This document shows, piece by piece, positions 63,181-64,000 of a DNA stretch of 64,000 nt. A program made the position numbers and the translations under genes. The notes under the pieces are model-generated. The model did no database searches and was not told where the DNA came from. It saw nothing but the letters and a program-made list of their open reading frames with translations. This stretch comes from Methylobacterium sp. J-026 (GTDB taxonomy: Bacteria > Pseudomonadota > Alphaproteobacteria > Rhizobiales > Beijerinckiaceae): contig NZ_JAKSYC010000213.1 in assembly GCF_022829585.1 (NCBI RefSeq), positions 1-64,000 of the forward strand. Direction: 5' to 3'. Each line of letters starts with the position of its first letter. Within the stretch, counting starts at the first letter, position 1.

Positions 63181-64000
63181 AGCGCTCCCCCCCGGACGCG
63201 AGGCCGGCGCGACGCGTCGACCGCCGATCCGCGTCGTCATCGTCACCCTCGACAACCACCTGGCCAGCGCGGTCGAGCGGGCGCGCCTGCGCCTGCGCGC
63301 CGAGATGCCGGGGCTGGTGCTCGATTTCCACGCCGCGGCCGAGTGGGACACCGATCCCGCGTCCCTCGACGCCTGCCGCAGCGACATCGCGCAGGCCGAC
63401 ATCGTGCTCTCGGCCATGCTGTTCATGGACGAGCATGTCCGGGCGATCTTGCCGGCGCTCGCCGCCCGGCGCGACGCCTGCGACGCGATGGTCGGCTGCA
63501 TGTCGGCGAGCGAGGTGGTGAAGACGACCAAGCTAGGCCGCTTCGACATGAGCGGCACCAAGCGCAGCGCCCTCGACTTCCTCAAGAAGCTGCGCGGCAA
63601 GCCCGGCCAGCAGGGCAATGCCGGCCGTCAGATGGCGCTCGTGCGCAAGCTGCCGAAAATCCTGCGCTTCATCCCGGGCTCGGCCCAGGACGTGCGCGCC
63701 TATTTCCTGACCCTGCAATACTGGCTGGCCGGCTCCGACGAGAACGTCGCCGCCCTGGTGCGCTTCCTCGTGCACCGCTACGCGGCCGGCGAGCGGGCCG
63801 TCTGGCGCGAGGGGCCGGCCGCGCCCGCGCCGCTCGATTATCCCGAGACCGGCCTCTACCACCCGCGCTTGCCCGGCCGGATCGGCCAGAATCCGTCCCG
63901 CCTGCCGCGCTCGGCGGCCGCGCGGGGCCGCGTCGGGCTGCTGGTGATGCGCAGCTACGTGCTCGCCGGCAACACCGCCCATTACGACGGCGTCATCGCG
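63170..64000 (+). CDS. bchH: Magnesium chelatase subunit H, 5' part
   Basis: The first 277 residues are in the window and the frame is open to the right edge. They read [20 protein letters not shown], then [19 protein letters not shown] and [22 protein letters not shown], all typical of the N-terminal domain of the porphyrin-binding chelatase subunit. BchH carries protoporphyrin IX for Mg insertion with BchI and BchD. The ATG at 63170 lies inside the end of bchB. Confidence 0.95.
   Translation, partial: MAARALPPGREAGATRRPPIRVVIVTLDNHLASAVERARLRLRAEMPGLVLDFHAAAEWDTDPASLDACRSDIAQADIVLSAMLFMDEHVRAILPALAARRDACDAMVGCMSASEVVKTTKLGRFDMSGTKRSALDFLKKLRGKPGQQGNAGRQMALVRKLPKILRFIPGSAQDVRAYFLTLQYWLAGSDENVAALVRFLVHRYAAGERAVWREGPAAPAPLDYPETGLYHPRLPGRIGQNPSRLPRSAAARGRVGLLVMRSYVLAGNTAHYDGVIA

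Overview
The window looks like chromosomal DNA of a pink-pigmented, aerobic anoxygenic phototrophic alphaproteobacterium, most likely Methylobacterium or Methylorubrum. The reasons are the very high GC content, a bacteriochlorophyll gene cluster (bchFNBH on the plus strand; bchG, an ORF428-type transporter and bchP on the minus strand; ppsR and aerR), a divK-pleD pair, an EipB-type envelope protein, and a MucR-family regulator. The species assignment is inference; no rRNA or tRNA gene is present to confirm it.

Layout. 0-5.3 kb: the end of a MucR-like regulator, then small and mostly uncharacterised genes (several exported, one PilZ). 5.3-9.7 kb: a Gly/Ser/Thr-rich secreted protein, a large repeat-built OmpA-like envelope protein, a small membrane protein and a YidB-family protein. 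9.66-10.56 kb: a low-GC single-gene island encoding a HEPN-like RX4H protein, ending 3 bp from fabF. 10.5-14.3 kb: fatty-acid synthesis (fabF, acpP, fabG, fabD). 14.5-17.4 kb: rpoZ and a bifunctional Rel. 17.7-21.4 kb: a NYN-domain protein, a BCP-type peroxiredoxin, a prlF-yhaV toxin-antitoxin pair, smpB and dapA. 21.5-26.1 kb: a lytic transglycosylase, a periplasmic catalase-like protein and a nuclease-fold protein with an altered active site. 26.2-28.6 kb: a PepSY / response regulator / histidine kinase operon. 29.7-36.6 kb: amino-acid metabolism (metX-metW, hisC-tyrC, trpB) with msrA and an orphan XRE regulator. 36.8-42.7 kb: a HhH protein, an ABC exporter, eipB, a DUF3572 gene, divK and pleD. 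42.9-49.6 kb: accA coupled to a DUF1796 gene, a LysR/MFS divergent pair, a hairpin-rich repeat element, a YafK-like L,D-transpeptidase-fold lipoprotein and a Pmp3 peptide. 50.7-64 kb: a triheme cytochrome c and the photosynthesis gene cluster, with bchH running off the right edge.

How genes work together. FabD, FabG, FabF and AccA use AcpP and malonyl-CoA for lipid synthesis. MetX and MetW act in methionine synthesis. HisC and TyrC share aromatic/histidine aminotransferase and dehydrogenase steps. BchH, BchN/B, BchF, BchG and BchP run from protoporphyrin to phytylated bacteriochlorophyll. PpsR and AerR are the expected redox/light repressor-antirepressor pair, and PpsR-type TGT-N12-ACA sites lie before bchG and, in a weaker form, before bchF.

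Most unusual items: the HEPN-like island and the codon switch at the adjoining fabF end; palindromic repeats read through as protein at the N-terminus of bchP; an array of short-loop hairpins at 47.1 kb; the triplicated OmpA-like protein with a split OmpA domain; TspO translationally coupled to bchP; and a DUF1796 protein coupled to accA.
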